A stretch of 64,000 bases of DNA from Pedobacter yulinensis. GTDB lineage: Bacteria > Bacteroidota > Bacteroidia > Sphingobacteriales > Sphingobacteriaceae. A model generated the notes under the pieces. That model did no database searches and had not been told where the DNA came from. It worked only from the letters and a program-made list of their open reading frames with translations. A program made the position numbers and the translations under genes. Positions 8,788 to 16,949 of this stretch are shown in pieces. Position 1 is the stretch's first letter, and the number at the start of each line of letters is the position of its first letter. Where the stretch lies: the NCBI RefSeq assembly GCF_003029735.1, contig NZ_KZ686269.1, positions 930,001-994,000 of the forward strand, given 5' to 3'.

Positions 8788-10950
8788 ATGCAGCTGCGCG
8801 AACCGGTCAGAAACATCCAGGATTTCTTGCTAAGTACGTACTTCGCAGACGGCTTGCGTATTACCATCGGGGTGCTCCTTCCGCCGCTTATCCTGGCGCA
8901 GTTCGGACACTTTAATTACGGCATGACCCTCTCGCTCGGCGCTTTATGTGCCAGCGTTGTCGATACGCCGGGCCCCGCGGTACACCGGCGTAATGCCATG
9001 CTGATCACTGCCGCACTTATTTTTGTGTTTTCGATCCTGACCGGGCTCACCAACCGCAATACCTACTTTATCGGTGTGCTTCTGGTGGGCAGCAGTTTCG
9101 TCCTTTCCATGTTTAACCTGTATGGCACCAGGGCGGCTTCCATCGGCACCGCCACCCTGCTGGTCATGGTACTAAGTATCGATGATGTGCGACCCTGGCA
9201 GGAGGTGCTCCTGCACGCCGGGCTTATCCTGGCCGGTGCCTTGTGGTACTCGGCGCTCAGCTACATTTTTTACCGCTTAAGACCCTACCGGGTGCTGCAG
9301 CAGTTTTTGAGCGACTCGATTATCGAGGTGAGCGATTTTCTTCGCGCCAAGGCCCGGTTTTATCACCAAAACATTGATTACGATGCGCAGTACGCCGAAT
9401 TGCTCAAACTCCAGGTCTCCGTGCACGAAAAACAGGAAGCCGTTCGGGAAATCATGTTCAAAACCCGCGAAATTGTACGCGATTCCAATCCGGAAAGCCG
9501 TTTTTTGCTGCTTGTGTTTGTAGATATGGTCGACCTCTTCGAACAGGTCATGTCGACATACTACAATTACCGGTCGCTCCACGAACAGTTTGACGCAACC
9601 GGGATTCTTCACTCCTACGAACGCATCATCAACAAAATCTCTTATGCGCTTGATGATGTCGCATTCGCGCTGAAAAGCGGCGGCAGACCGGCCCCACCCC
9701 GGCAGCTGGTTCGCGACATCAACGCATTGAAAGACGAGATAGCAGTCCTGGAGAAAAACGCGGCGGCGCTGAAGATCAGCACCAATGGGATTCTTGCCTT
9801 GAAAAACATCGAGGTCAACCTGGAGAATATCCTGGGTCGGGTCAGAACCATTATCGGTTATTTCAAGACCCGCAACAGCCGCGACCAGAAACGGGAAGAA
9901 ATCGATACCGAAAAATTCATTACCCGGCAGTCGATCGATAAAAAGCTGTTTTTTGAAAATTTGACGTTAAAATCGTCGGTTTTCCGCCATTCGCTGCGCG
10001 TTGCGGTGGTTATGCTTATCGGTTTCATTGTGGCTAAGGCGCTCGACTCTTCGCACAGTTACTGGATCCTGCTCACCATTCTTGTCATTTCCAAACCCGG
10101 CTTCAGCCTGACCAAACAACGCAATATTGAGCGGATCATCGGCACGGTGATTGGCGGCATTGTCGGTACCGCTGTTCTGTACTATTTTAATGACCAGCGC
10201 ACCCTCTTCGTCATTTTGCTTGTTTGCATGATTGGCAGCTACAGTTTTCAGCGCAAGAACTATGTGGTCAGTGTCCTGTTCATGACCCCGTACATCCTGA
10301 TCCTGTTTGATTTCCTCGGCATGGGTACGCTCGATGTTGCAAAGGAACGCATTTACGACACCCTGATCGGCTCGGCCATTGCCTTCCTGGCTGCGTATTC
10401 GCTCTTTCCCAACTGGGAATCGGAGAAACTGAAAGAAGCCATGCTCGACGTGCTCGAGGCGAACATGAACTATTTTGAGCAGGTGTCTCGGCTGTATTTT
10501 GACAATGCATACGACCGCACCAGTTATAAACTCGCCCGTAAACAGGTGTATGTAAGCACCGCCAACCTGGCCAGCCTCTTTCAGCGCATGTTTTCTGAAC
10601 CCAAAAGCAAGCAGTTATTTATTAAAGAGGTGCACCAGTTTACCGCGCTGAACCACCTGTTGTCTTCGCACATGGCTACCCTCTCCCTCTACCATAAAGA
10701 ACATGCTTTCAGCCACCAGCATCCCGACGACATCCGCCCGGTGTACCGGAACACACTCTACCTGCTGAAAAGCGGCATGGAGATCCTGTCACGCCCGAGC
10801 GATACCCGGGCCAATGTTCCGCTGATCAAACAAAAAAACGGACAGGCTGAAGGGAGCGAAACAACAGAATTGTTTATAACCGAACAATTCGACCGGATCC
10901 AGAAAATTGCATACGACATTTACCGGCTTACCGAAAAGATTAACATCTGA
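8788..10950 (+). CDS. FUSC family inner-membrane protein (YccS/YhfK-like)
   Basis: A roughly 720-residue inner-membrane protein with two hydrophobic blocks. The N-terminal block includes DGLRITIGVLLPPLILAQFG and several further helices. A long soluble, partly coiled central region follows, and then a second block of helices starting at FRHSLRVAVVMLIGFIVAK. This duplicated organisation is typical of FUSC (fusaric acid resistance-like, YccS) proteins, proposed to export aromatic acids or modulate the envelope. The reading frame is open from 8578. I prefer ATG 8788 because family members begin about 15-20 residues before the YFADGLRI segment; ATG 8764 and 8578 are alternatives. Confidence 0.85.
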   Translation: MQLREPVRNIQDFLLSTYFADGLRITIGVLLPPLILAQFGHFNYGMTLSLGALCASVVDTPGPAVHRRNAMLITAALIFVFSILTGLTNRNTYFIGVLLVGSSFVLSMFNLYGTRAASIGTATLLVMVLSIDDVRPWQEVLLHAGLILAGALWYSALSYIFYRLRPYRVLQQFLSDSIIEVSDFLRAKARFYHQNIDYDAQYAELLKLQVSVHEKQEAVREIMFKTREIVRDSNPESRFLLLVFVDMVDLFEQVMSTYYNYRSLHEQFDATGILHSYERIINKISYALDDVAFALKSGGRPAPPRQLVRDINALKDEIAVLEKNAAALKISTNGILALKNIEVNLENILGRVRTIIGYFKTRNSRDQKREEIDTEKFITRQSIDKKLFFENLTLKSSVFRHSLRVAVVMLIGFIVAKALDSSHSYWILLTILVISKPGFSLTKQRNIERIIGTVIGGIVGTAVLYYFNDQRTLFVILLVCMIGSYSFQRKNYVVSVLFMTPYILILFDFLGMGTLDVAKERIYDTLIGSAIAFLAAYSLFPNWESEKLKEAMLDVLEANMNYFEQVSRLYFDNAYDRTSYKLARKQVYVSTANLASLFQRMFSEPKSKQLFIKEVHQFTALNHLLSSHMATLSLYHKEHAFSHQHPDDIRPVYRNTLYLLKSGMEILSRPSDTRANVPLIKQKNGQAEGSETTELFITEQFDRIQKIAYDIYRLTEKINI

Positions 10951-11002
10951 AAACCAAAACACCGGCCTGCTGTTTACAAAGGCATACCAATAATTTGTAT
11001 CC

Positions 11003-11413
11003 ATGGAAACAGTATATACAGCTGTTGTAACAGCAACGGGCGGCCGCGAAGGCCATGTACGGTCTGATGACGGCATTATCGATTTCAACCTTAAAAAACC
11101 CAAGGAACTTGGTGGCGAGGGCGGTGCTACAAATCCTGAGCAACTGTTCGGTGCGGCCTGGGGAGCCTGCTATTTGGGGGCACTCGGCTCGGTTGCTTCG
11201 CGCGAGGGTGTCGATGTCTCGGCAGCCAGCGTTGATACGAAAATCTCGTTCAATAAAGACGGAAATGCTTTTGTGCTTTCAGCTGCGCTCGATGTGCACA
11301 TTCCGGGCATAGCCATCGAGCAGGCACAAACACTTGCAGAGAAAGCGCACCGCGCCTGCCCGTATTCAAAAGCTACACGCGGCAATGTTGAAACCCGCGT
11401 AACTGCTGTCTAA
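11003..11413 (+). CDS. ohr: Organic hydroperoxide resistance protein (Ohr, OsmC superfamily)
   Basis: A 136-residue thiol peroxidase that reduces organic and lipid hydroperoxides in the cytoplasm. It has the Ohr-type N-terminus YTAVVTATGGREGHVRSDDG, the ELGG.GGATNPEQLFGAAW segment, the peroxidatic Cys56 (WGACYLGAL) and the resolving Cys119 (RACPYSKATRGN). It is full length. The ATG is 52 bases after the FUSC stop, with an AATAATTTGT stretch just upstream resembling a -7 element with one base missing. It ends before a strong terminator. No adjacent OhrR (MarR) regulator is present. Confidence 0.95.
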   Translation: METVYTAVVTATGGREGHVRSDDGIIDFNLKKPKELGGEGGATNPEQLFGAAWGACYLGALGSVASREGVDVSAASVDTKISFNKDGNAFVLSAALDVHIPGIAIEQAQTLAEKAHRACPYSKATRGNVETRVTAV

Positions 11414-11466
11414 ATCGCGTCTCGCAGCGCTGACGGACAATCTACCCGTTGTGGCAACCATGCCAG

Positions 11467-11497
11467 GCCCGGACAAAACCATTGTCCGGGCTTTTTT
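11467..11497 (+). terminator. Rho-independent terminator of ohr
   Basis: A perfect 10-bp stem, GCCCGGACAA / TTGTCCGGGC, with loop AACCA, is followed by six T. The T-run overlaps the stop codon region of the convergent oxidoreductase gene. Confidence 0.92.
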
Positions 11498-12692
11498 ATA
11501 CGTGGTATTGGGGCTTCCAGTTCTCGACGGTGCCTTTAAAGGCTGCCTGGTTAATCATGTGTACACAAACGGCCGTAGTGGCGCCCGTATGCACGTTCGA
11601 TGACGGCTGTTTCTGTTCAGTTACCGCACGGTAGAAATCTTCGAAAGCGTAGTATGTGCCATCTTTCGTTTTCTCCGGCAGAACGGCAATGCCGCCGTCC
11701 TTTTTCCATTCTATTTTAGTAGCTCCGCTTACTCCGTCAACCACCTGCAGCTCTTTCCGCGTGTCAGGTTCGGGGTAAAACACGCCTTCGTTCACCAGCA
11801 GCGAGATCATACCCTTGGTACCTTTGATTTTGAAGATATAGCCGTCGCGCGCGTTGCCGCATGTGGCACCGAAGTTACCCACCATGCCAGTCTGCTTATA
11901 ACGCAGCAAGGCCTGCACATTGTCGAACGTTTCGCGGCCGTCTTTGTACACATCGACGCCGCCGGTAGCCAGCACCTGGTCGGGATGGGTGTTAAACGCC
12001 CAGTTGATGAAATCGATCTGGTGCGACAAAAGTTCGGCAGGCAGGCCGCCAGAAAACTCCCGGTACAGGCGCCAGTTGATCTGCCGGTCATTCAGGCCCT
12101 GCGGCACTGCGCGCCTCCAGTCCCAGTTCCGGTCCCAATGGCAGTCGATCTGGGACACCTTGCCCAGATAGCCCTTGTCGATCATTTCTTTCACTTTGAA
12201 ATAAAGCGGAGAATACCGGTACTGGTGCCCCACCTGTACGATCTGTCGCGGATACCTGGCTGCCTGCTTAACCAATTTCAGGGCCTGCGGAATGTCGAAG
12301 GTCATGGTTTTTTCCAGGTATACGTGTTTGCCTGCTTCCAGGGCATCGACCGCAATGTTGTAATGCAGGTTAAGCGGTGTGGCAATGACCACTGCATCGA
12401 TCGTTTTGTCTTCCAGCAGTTTCCGGTAATCGTTGTAAGAGGTGGCAGCCGGACTGATCTTTCTGGCGGCAGCAAGCCTGAAATCAAAAATATCACATAC
12501 CGCTTTAATGGCGAAGCGGTCTTTCATTGTCCTCACGATACTCATCATGCCGGTTCCGCGGTCGCCTGTACCAATGATACCCAGATTCAGAACTTTAGCC
12601 GGTGCCATGGCGAACAGCTGGTTCATGGGTGCTTCGAACAAAGCCGCGGCCGTGAGCAGGCCGGTGTTGCGTATAAATTTTCTCCTTTCCAT
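11496..12692 (-). CDS. Gfo/Idh/MocA family NAD(P)-dependent oxidoreductase, Tat-exported
   Basis: A 398-residue dehydrogenase. The N-terminus ERRKFIRNTGLLTAAALFEAP is a twin-arginine (Tat) signal, so the folded, cofactor-loaded enzyme probably acts in the periplasm. The Rossmann motif is LGIIGTGDRGTG. The conserved EKTMTFD segment after GKHVYL carries the EKP-type lysine, here EKT rather than the usual EKP. Such exported Bacteroidota members often act on sugars or cyclitols, but the substrate is not readable. It overlaps the upstream apbE by one base (TAATG), indicating translational coupling. Confidence 0.88.
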   Translation of the reverse strand: MERRKFIRNTGLLTAAALFEAPMNQLFAMAPAKVLNLGIIGTGDRGTGMMSIVRTMKDRFAIKAVCDIFDFRLAAARKISPAATSYNDYRKLLEDKTIDAVVIATPLNLHYNIAVDALEAGKHVYLEKTMTFDIPQALKLVKQAARYPRQIVQVGHQYRYSPLYFKVKEMIDKGYLGKVSQIDCHWDRNWDWRRAVPQGLNDRQINWRLYREFSGGLPAELLSHQIDFINWAFNTHPDQVLATGGVDVYKDGRETFDNVQALLRYKQTGMVGNFGATCGNARDGYIFKIKGTKGMISLLVNEGVFYPEPDTRKELQVVDGVSGATKIEWKKDGGIAVLPEKTKDGTYYAFEDFYRAVTEQKQPSSNVHTGATTAVCVHMINQAAFKGTVENWKPQYHV

Positions 12693-13711
12693 TACCTGGT
12701 ATCTTTTGGTTGCAGCAATGTTGCGAAACGCGTAGAAGCTGTATCTGCGGTGTTGCCGTCTGGTTTTCGATAAATAAAGTAGGCAGCCAGTTCAGGCTGC
12801 TTTTCAACAAATGCCAGTGCCTGTTCCAGACCCATGAGCATCAGCGCATTGTCGTAGCCGTCTGCCGTCATGGCGTCTGGCGCGTAAACCGTGACACTGA
12901 TAAGTTCGTTGCTGACAGGGTAACCGGTTTTCGGACTAATGATGTGGTTGATGTGCCTGCCCCCGCGTTCGTAAAATTTACGGTAGCTGCCGGAAGTGGT
13001 GATGGCCCCCTGTGCAAGTGTGAGGATGCGCTGCATGGGGTGTACGCCCGCCCCATCGGCTTCAGGCGATTCGATACCAATGCGCATGGACTCGCCTGAT
13101 GGCAGTTTCCTGCCTGATACCCGGATCTCCCCGCCTACTTCGACCAGGAAGTTGCTCACACCCCGGCTGGCGAGCAATTTTGCCAGTGCGTCGACCGTGT
13201 AGCCTTGCGCAATGCCGTTTACATCGGCTCCGGCCCCGGGCATCATTTTGCGCAGGTGCCGGCCTTCAAGCTTCAGTTTGGACGGACCGACAGCCGAAAG
13301 CGCCCGTTGTACGGCAGCACTGTCTGGCTGGGTTTTTAAGCCCGAAGTACCGAAGCCCCATAACTGGGTAAGCGGTTGAATGCTCATGTCAAATAAACCG
13401 CCTGTTTTTTGGCCGATCTCAATGGCCTTTTGTGCTACGGCCAGAAAGTGTTCATCGAGCTCGACAGGTTGCTGCCCGGCATTGAACCTCGAGATCAGCG
13501 AGGCCGGTTTGTACAACGACATCGATGCGTCGATAACGGCAAGCAGGCTGTCTGCCTGTTCCTGCCTCAGCAACGTATCGGGAGCATAATACGTGATGTG
13601 ATAACTGGTTCCCTGTGCAGGCCCTTCAAAATAAATACGCCTCACCTGCTGTTTATCTGTGAGCGACAGGCACAGCAACGCTGGAAAAAGAAATAAGCGT
13701 AATTGTTTCAT
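12692..13711 (-). CDS. apbE: FAD:protein FMN transferase (ApbE family)
   Basis: A 339-residue enzyme that covalently attaches FMN from FAD to Thr/Ser of target flavoproteins, outside the cytoplasm. Recognised segments are GTSYHITYYAP, ADVNGIAQGYTVDAL, FLVEVGGEIRVSG, TSGSYRKFY, HIISPKTGYPV and MTADGYDNALMLMG (the metal-binding Asp region). The N-terminus is a hydrophobic signal; Cys14 is preceded by Leu, so a lipobox is poor. It overlaps the following Gfo/Idh gene by one base. Typical targets (Nqr, Rnf or urocanate-reductase-like proteins) are not in this window. Confidence 0.92.
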   Translation of the reverse strand: MKQLRLFLFPALLCLSLTDKQQVRRIYFEGPAQGTSYHITYYAPDTLLRQEQADSLLAVIDASMSLYKPASLISRFNAGQQPVELDEHFLAVAQKAIEIGQKTGGLFDMSIQPLTQLWGFGTSGLKTQPDSAAVQRALSAVGPSKLKLEGRHLRKMMPGAGADVNGIAQGYTVDALAKLLASRGVSNFLVEVGGEIRVSGRKLPSGESMRIGIESPEADGAGVHPMQRILTLAQGAITTSGSYRKFYERGGRHINHIISPKTGYPVSNELISVTVYAPDAMTADGYDNALMLMGLEQALAFVEKQPELAAYFIYRKPDGNTADTASTRFATLLQPKDTR

Positions 13712-13802
13712 CTGTGGTTAGCAGGCAGTGTGTATGCTGGTAAATTTACCAATTTCCTGACCCGCGGCAAAACCCCTCGTGTAACAAGTTCGATCTACCC
13801 GC

Positions 13803-14819
13803 TTACTTGCCAAACTTAAGTTTAAGTTGCTCCAGCATATCGTCGGTGACCGGGCCATCAGGCTTTTGTTTCTGCTGCTGGTATCCCGGATGGGGCTTGC
13901 GGTAAACCTTTTGTTGCTGTTGCTGTTGCGGACGCGGAGTCTGCGGCTGGCGGGTTGTTTGCTCCTGTGGCTGGGCGCCGCCCTCCTGTTGGCGGGCCTG
14001 GCGCTGTTCTTGTTTTTTTACGTTCCAGGCAGACCAGCATTCGTCAAGCTTTTTCTTGGTGTAAAGCGGAAAATCGCCCTGTTTCATCCAGGCGTAATAA
14101 CTGGGTTCGATATCGAATACCGCATCTGTAGTTTTGCCCTTGTGTTTACCAAAATTGAAGACAATCTCGTTGCTTTCATTGTACACCATCCGCCCGGCAA
14201 AATCTACCGGCTTTTGGAGATTGGTAAAAATGTGCAGTGCCTCGACATCGTTTTTTACCGGGAAGCTCTTGTTGCCCTGCTTGTCTTCGTACGCCACGTC
14301 GGCATATTTATCCAGCTGGGCCAGCAGGACCTCGTATGTGGCGCGAATGTCTGCCTCGGCAGAGTGCGCATTGATCAGGTCTGCATTGCAATAAAATTTA
14401 TAGGCAGCACGCAGTGTGCGCTGCTCCATCTGGTGAAAAATGTTCTGTACGTCGACAAATTTGCGGTCGCACATGTCGAAATCTATTCCTGCCCGTAAAA
14501 ACTCCTCGAGCAAGAGGGGAATATCGAATTTGTTGGAGTTGTAGCCGGCCAGGTCGCTTTCGCCGAAAAAGTCGGCAATTTCCTGTGCCACTGCTTCAAA
14601 CCGCGGTGCCTGCGCAATGTCTTCGTCATAGATGCCGTGAATAAGCGACGATTGCAGCGGAATGGGCATACCCGGATTAACGCGCCAGCTCTTTAACTGC
14701 TCAGTCCCGTCTGGCATGGCCTTCAATACAGCAAGTTCGACAATGCGGTCAGATCCTACATTCACACCCGTACTTTCTATGTCAAAAAATGCCAGTGGAC
14801 GTTTCAGTTGTAATTTCAT
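13803..14819 (-). CDS. DnaQ-like DEDDh 3'-5' exonuclease with Gln-rich tail
   Basis: A roughly 338-residue protein. The N-terminal exonuclease domain carries FDIESTGV (ExoI Asp/Glu), LAGYNSNKFDIPLL (ExoII) and INAHSAEADIRAT (ExoIII His/Asp). It is followed by a small domain with FNFGKHKGKTTDAVFD and YYAWMKQGDFP. The C-terminal 70 residues are a low-complexity Gln/Pro/Lys-rich linker with a run of six Gln, ending in a short conserved-looking helix (DDMLEQLKLKFGK). The start at 14819 (MKLQLKRPLAFFDIE) is preferred over the upstream ATG at 14852. It is probably a proofreading-like or stand-alone DNA/RNA exonuclease; it divergently flanks the DUF3857 pair. Confidence 0.87.
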   Translation of the reverse strand: MKLQLKRPLAFFDIESTGVNVGSDRIVELAVLKAMPDGTEQLKSWRVNPGMPIPLQSSLIHGIYDEDIAQAPRFEAVAQEIADFFGESDLAGYNSNKFDIPLLLEEFLRAGIDFDMCDRKFVDVQNIFHQMEQRTLRAAYKFYCNADLINAHSAEADIRATYEVLLAQLDKYADVAYEDKQGNKSFPVKNDVEALHIFTNLQKPVDFAGRMVYNESNEIVFNFGKHKGKTTDAVFDIEPSYYAWMKQGDFPLYTKKKLDECWSAWNVKKQEQRQARQQEGGAQPQEQTTRQPQTPRPQQQQQQKVYRKPHPGYQQQKQKPDGPVTDDMLEQLKLKFGK

Positions 14820-14972
14820 TTCTGGAAAAGATTTTGGCGGCTTTGGCTTCATTTCCAGCCACCTTTATTTCCCAAAAATGGCAATTTCATCGGGAAATAG
14901 TAAAAATATTTTTTTTTGTTCGATTGGCGCAGACGCGGAATGTGCTTATCTTGCTGCCGCAAACAAACAAGA

Positions 14973-16949
14973 ATGAAGAAAATTTTATTGTCCCTTTTCC
15001 TGGGCCTTGGGCTGAACTATGCCCATGCGCAGGATTTTGACTTTGGTCTTTTCAGTGAGGCCGAATCCAGCTTTGATATACGCAAGTTCGATGCCCAGGC
15101 GAATGCTGCTGTATTGAATGAATACGGTACCGCTAAGATCGATCTTGATGCCAGCGGCAACACCAGGCTATACTTTACCCATCACCTCCGCATTAAGATT
15201 TTAAACCAGGAGGGCTTTGATGAGGGCAACATCACCATTCCGCTCAGGCAGAGCAGCGACTATGACAGCAACGAAGAGATCTCAGAAATCGTGGCTGCGA
15301 CATTCAACCCCGACCTTGGCGTGTATGTACGCAATAACCTTGATCCTAAGAAGATTTATGAAGAACGTGCAAACAACAATTACAAACTTGTTAAGTTTAC
15401 GTTTCCAAACCTGAAACCGGGCTCTGTCATTGAGTACAGCTACAAGATCAGCTCGCCCAGGCTCTTCAATTTCCACACCTGGGAGTTCCAGTCCAACCTG
15501 CCAAAACGCACCAGCAGTTTTGTAGCGCGCATTCCTGCTATCTACAATTACAACGTAACGCTGCGGGGACCATACAAACTAAGCAAACAGGACGCAAAAC
15601 TGGACCGGGAATGCCTGAGCATCTCCGGCGTAAAACTGGATTGTTCGAGAATGACCTACACCATGGATTCTGTGCCGGCTTTTCGCGAAGAGGAGTTCAT
15701 GACCGCTGCAACCAATTTCAAGTCTGCCATTTATTTTGAACTGAGCGATTACCAGACCATACGCGGCGTAAAGATGAACCTTACGAAAACCTGGCGGGAT
15801 ATCGATTACGAACTGAAAGGCAACAAGGATGTGGGCGGACAAATGAAACGGGCCGATGTATTCAAGGAAGCCGTAATGCCGCTGCTTGCAAACGCTTCTG
15901 ATCCCCTGCAAAAAGCAAAAATTATCTACGCCTTTATCAGCAAAAATATCCGTTGGAATAATTACCGTGGTTTCGTGTCTGATGTCGGCGTGAAAAAGGC
16001 TTTCGAAACGCATACCGGCAACACAGCAGACATCAATTATGCCCTTATTTCGGCGCTCACCGCGGCCGGCCTGGATGCCGAAGCCGTGATCCTGTCAACG
16101 CGCAGCAACGGCACGGTGAACAAACTGTTCCCGGTACTGACCGGCTTTGACTATGTTGTGGCTAAACTGAACATTGCCGATAAGACCTACCTGCTCGACG
16201 CGACAGATCCCCTGCTGCCTTTCGGCCTCCTGCCCATTCATTGTATCAACGACCAGGGAAGAGTAATCAGCCTGAAAAAACCTTCTGAGTGGATTGACCT
16301 GAAGGCCACCCAACGCGAAACAGTGCGGTATGTGCTTGACGGCGATATCAATGACCAGGGCAAGTTAATGGCCACGCTGAGCATTTATTCGAATGGATAT
16401 GCCGCGCACAAGCGCCGTAAACAGATTAAAAGTTACAACAGCCTCGATGAGTATGTAGAAAAGTACGATGAACGCATGACCAAAATGAAGGTACTGAAGT
16501 ATGACATCACTAACCTGGACACGTTAGACCTGACCCTTTCGGAAGTTTACCACGTTGAGATGGATATTTTCCAGGGCCTGGATCACAGCCAGCTGTACCT
16601 GAACCCATTCATCCTTGATCGCTTTGAAAAGAACCCCTTTAACCTGGATAACCGCACCTACCCGGTCGACCTGGGCGCCCAGCGGGACACCCGCATCCTG
16701 TGCAACATTCGTTTCCCCGGAACTTACACACTTGTAGACAAACCCAAAGACCTGTCTATTGCGCTGCCCGAAAAAGGCGGCCGGTTCCTGACGCAGACCG
16801 CCTTTGAAAATGGCGCACTGACCTTTTCCCAGATGCTTACGCACGACAAATCCATTTATGACCCGCAGGAATATGCAAGCCTGAAAGAATTTTACAGCCG
16901 GATCATCCAGTTGCAGAAAACCGATATCGTCCTCAAAAAAACGCCCTAA
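14973..16949 (+). CDS. DUF3857 / transglutaminase-fold secreted protein, catalytic residues missing
   Basis: A 658-residue protein with a signal peptide (MKKILLSLFLGLGLNYAHAQ), a DUF3857 beta-rich domain, and a transglutaminase-like core around residues 325-420. Where papain-fold transglutaminases have the GxCxD nucleophile, this reads THTGNTADINYALI, so the Cys is replaced by Thr. The His position reads FDYVVAKL, without His. LLDATD keeps the acidic residue. It is therefore probably a non-catalytic, binding or structural protein in the periplasm. It is joined by a one-base TAATG overlap to the downstream homologue that keeps the triad. The upstream ORF extension to 14916 was rejected because it precedes the signal peptide. 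Confidence 0.87.
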   Translation: MKKILLSLFLGLGLNYAHAQDFDFGLFSEAESSFDIRKFDAQANAAVLNEYGTAKIDLDASGNTRLYFTHHLRIKILNQEGFDEGNITIPLRQSSDYDSNEEISEIVAATFNPDLGVYVRNNLDPKKIYEERANNNYKLVKFTFPNLKPGSVIEYSYKISSPRLFNFHTWEFQSNLPKRTSSFVARIPAIYNYNVTLRGPYKLSKQDAKLDRECLSISGVKLDCSRMTYTMDSVPAFREEEFMTAATNFKSAIYFELSDYQTIRGVKMNLTKTWRDIDYELKGNKDVGGQMKRADVFKEAVMPLLANASDPLQKAKIIYAFISKNIRWNNYRGFVSDVGVKKAFETHTGNTADINYALISALTAAGLDAEAVILSTRSNGTVNKLFPVLTGFDYVVAKLNIADKTYLLDATDPLLPFGLLPIHCINDQGRVISLKKPSEWIDLKATQRETVRYVLDGDINDQGKLMATLSIYSNGYAAHKRRKQIKSYNSLDEYVEKYDERMTKMKVLKYDITNLDTLDLTLSEVYHVEMDIFQGLDHSQLYLNPFILDRFEKNPFNLDNRTYPVDLGAQRDTRILCNIRFPGTYTLVDKPKDLSIALPEKGGRFLTQTAFENGALTFSQMLTHDKSIYDPQEYASLKEFYSRIIQLQKTDIVLKKTP

